Of a DNA stretch of 6,923 bases, positions 6,054-6,923 are shown piece after piece. Under the pieces are notes generated by a model. That model searched no databases, had not been told where the DNA came from, and was given only the letters and a program-made list of their open reading frames with translations. Origin of the DNA: Gemmatimonadota bacterium (lineage in GTDB: Bacteria > Gemmatimonadota > Gemmatimonadetes > Longimicrobiales > Gaopeijiaceae); contig DUCW01000018.1 in the NCBI GenBank assembly GCA_012959595.1, positions 1-6,923 on the forward strand. The letters run 5' to 3'. Numbering within the stretch: position 1 is the first letter of the stretch; the number at the start of each line of letters is the position of its first letter. The translations under genes were made by a program, and so were the position numbers.

Positions 6054-6923
6054 CTAAGATCCTGTTGGAGTTAGCCAGCCGTAGCTGTCTTCGGTTTGTC
6101 CAGTGACTATATCCATAAAGCGTTTTTGGATATTTCGAGTTATAGGTCCAACAGATCCATCCCCCACGGGTATACGGTCAACACTTCGTATGGGAGTAAT
6201 CTCACTTGCCGTTCCGCAGAAGAATAGCTCTTGGGCAGTGTAAAGGTTCTCGCGGGCTACAGGCTGCTGTTTGACTGTTAATCCCAGTTCAGCACCTATC
6301 GTGAAAACAGCGTCGCGGGTGATTCCAGGAAGTAGAGTTCCATCGAGTTGAGGCGTCACCAGCGTTCCGCGGTCTACAAGGAAAATGTTCTGTCCTCCGC
6401 CTTCACTCAATCTTCCTTCAGGTCCCAAAACTACACCCTCTGCATAACCATTAACCTGGGCTTCCATCTTAACAAGAATCGAGTTGGTATAGTGTCCACC
6501 AGCCTTAGCTGTGGAAGGGAAAGTATTCGGGGCTGGTCGATTCCACGACGATACCCCTACGTCCACACCCTCTTCGAGTGCTCCCTCACCTAAATAGGCC
6601 GCCCACGGCCACGTAGGTATTGCAGTTTCAATAGGACTACCCTCGGGGTTCAGGCCTGCTGCACCATAACCTCTATAGACCATCGGCCGGATGTAACAGT
6701 TTTTCAGATTGTTTTTTTCCACTACTGCACGACAAGCTTCAGAGATGGATTCCAGAGAATAATCCGGTTCCATCCGGTAGATTTTACAGGAGTTCATGAG
6801 TCTCTGGATGTGAGCGTCCAGGCGAAAAATGCATGGCCCTTTAGGGGTATCGTAACAACGTACCCCCTCGAATTGAGAAATACCAAATTGAACGGCTAAG
6901 CTCAGGAGGTGGACAGTGGCGTC
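6054..6923 (-). CDS. ilvE: Branched-chain amino acid aminotransferase (fold-type IV PLP), N-terminus beyond window
   Basis: The frame is open to the right edge of the window, so the gene continues past it: the visible 289 residues begin DATVHLLSLAVQFG, matching E. coli IlvE from about residue 20. The internal ATG at 6797 is not the real start. The enzyme swaps amino groups between Leu, Ile or Val and 2-oxoglutarate using pyridoxal phosphate. The Schiff-base lysine is in AKAGGHY (codon 6504-6506). Also seen are FEGVRCYDTPKGP, YIRP, AAYLGEGALEEG, SSWNRPAPNTFP, LSEGGGQNIFLV, LPGITRDAVF and GTASEITPVRS-like GTASEITPIRS, so the cofactor site and most of the substrate pocket are conserved. Two pocket positions differ from E. 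coli: Phe for Tyr31 and Gln for Val35 (mature numbering). It converges on mmuM with a 50-base gap and belongs to a separate transcript. D-amino-acid aminotransferase and aminodeoxychorismate lyase share the fold but fit the sequence less well. Confidence 0.95.
   Translation of the reverse strand, partial: DATVHLLSLAVQFGISQFEGVRCYDTPKGPCIFRLDAHIQRLMNSCKIYRMEPDYSLESISEACRAVVEKNNLKNCYIRPMVYRGYGAAGLNPEGSPIETAIPTWPWAAYLGEGALEEGVDVGVSSWNRPAPNTFPSTAKAGGHYTNSILVKMEAQVNGYAEGVVLGPEGRLSEGGGQNIFLVDRGTLVTPQLDGTLLPGITRDAVFTIGAELGLTVKQQPVARENLYTAQELFFCGTASEITPIRSVDRIPVGDGSVGPITRNIQKRFMDIVTGQTEDSYGWLTPTGS

Noticed and set aside
6054..6797. Full-length 247-residue aminotransferase starting at the internal ATG
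   Set aside because: The frame stays open for 42 more codons to the window edge, and those codons encode conserved IlvE sequence including FEGVRCY, so the true start is outside the window.

Overview
This is a compact bacterial chromosomal segment. By eye it is near 50% GC. It carries six protein-coding genes, all central-metabolism or proteolysis families, and no mobile elements, CRISPR arrays, rRNA or tRNA that I could recognise. The gene set fits a free-living bacterium: an archaeal-type phosphoglycerate mutase (ApgM), a two-gene M16 protease pair, an exported gamma-glutamyltransferase, a homocysteine S-methyltransferase and an IlvE-type aminotransferase. ApgM-type mutases are patchily distributed in bacteria. 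From memory only, the catalytic M16 protein resembles those of Actinobacteria, Chloroflexi and similar environmental lineages, while the gamma-glutamyltransferase, methyltransferase and aminotransferase are readily alignable to E. coli Ggt, MmuM and IlvE. I cannot assign a phylum from this window.

Layout. On the + strand, the 3' end of apgM (1-452) is followed by two M16 peptidase genes (452-1717 and 1714-3069). All three are joined by stop/start overlaps (TGATG, then ATGA), so they are almost certainly one translationally coupled transcript. A 177-nt gap (3070-3246) holds a small hairpin, a candidate sigma70-type promoter and a strong Shine-Dalgarno for ggt (3247-5001). A 42-nt gap leads to the mmuM-like methyltransferase (5044-6003), probably co-transcribed with ggt. 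A 50-nt convergent gap separates this from ilvE on the - strand (6054-6923), whose 5' end (about 19 codons by comparison with E. coli IlvE) lies beyond the window.

How the genes relate. The M16 pair looks like an obligate heterodimer. The first protein carries the complete zinc site (HxxEH...E) but lacks the Arg/Tyr pair in its C-terminal half. The second has lost both zinc histidines and the catalytic glutamate but keeps the Arg/Tyr pair. Gamma-glutamyltransferase (glutathione breakdown in the periplasm or outside the cell) next to a methionine-forming methyltransferase suggests a small sulfur-amino-acid salvage unit; that link is inferred from adjacency only.

I found no strong candidate for a wholly new biological system. 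The items most worth a second look are the complementary loss of active-site elements in the M16 pair, its coupling to a glycolytic gene, and active-site substitutions in the gamma-glutamyltransferase and the aminotransferase.
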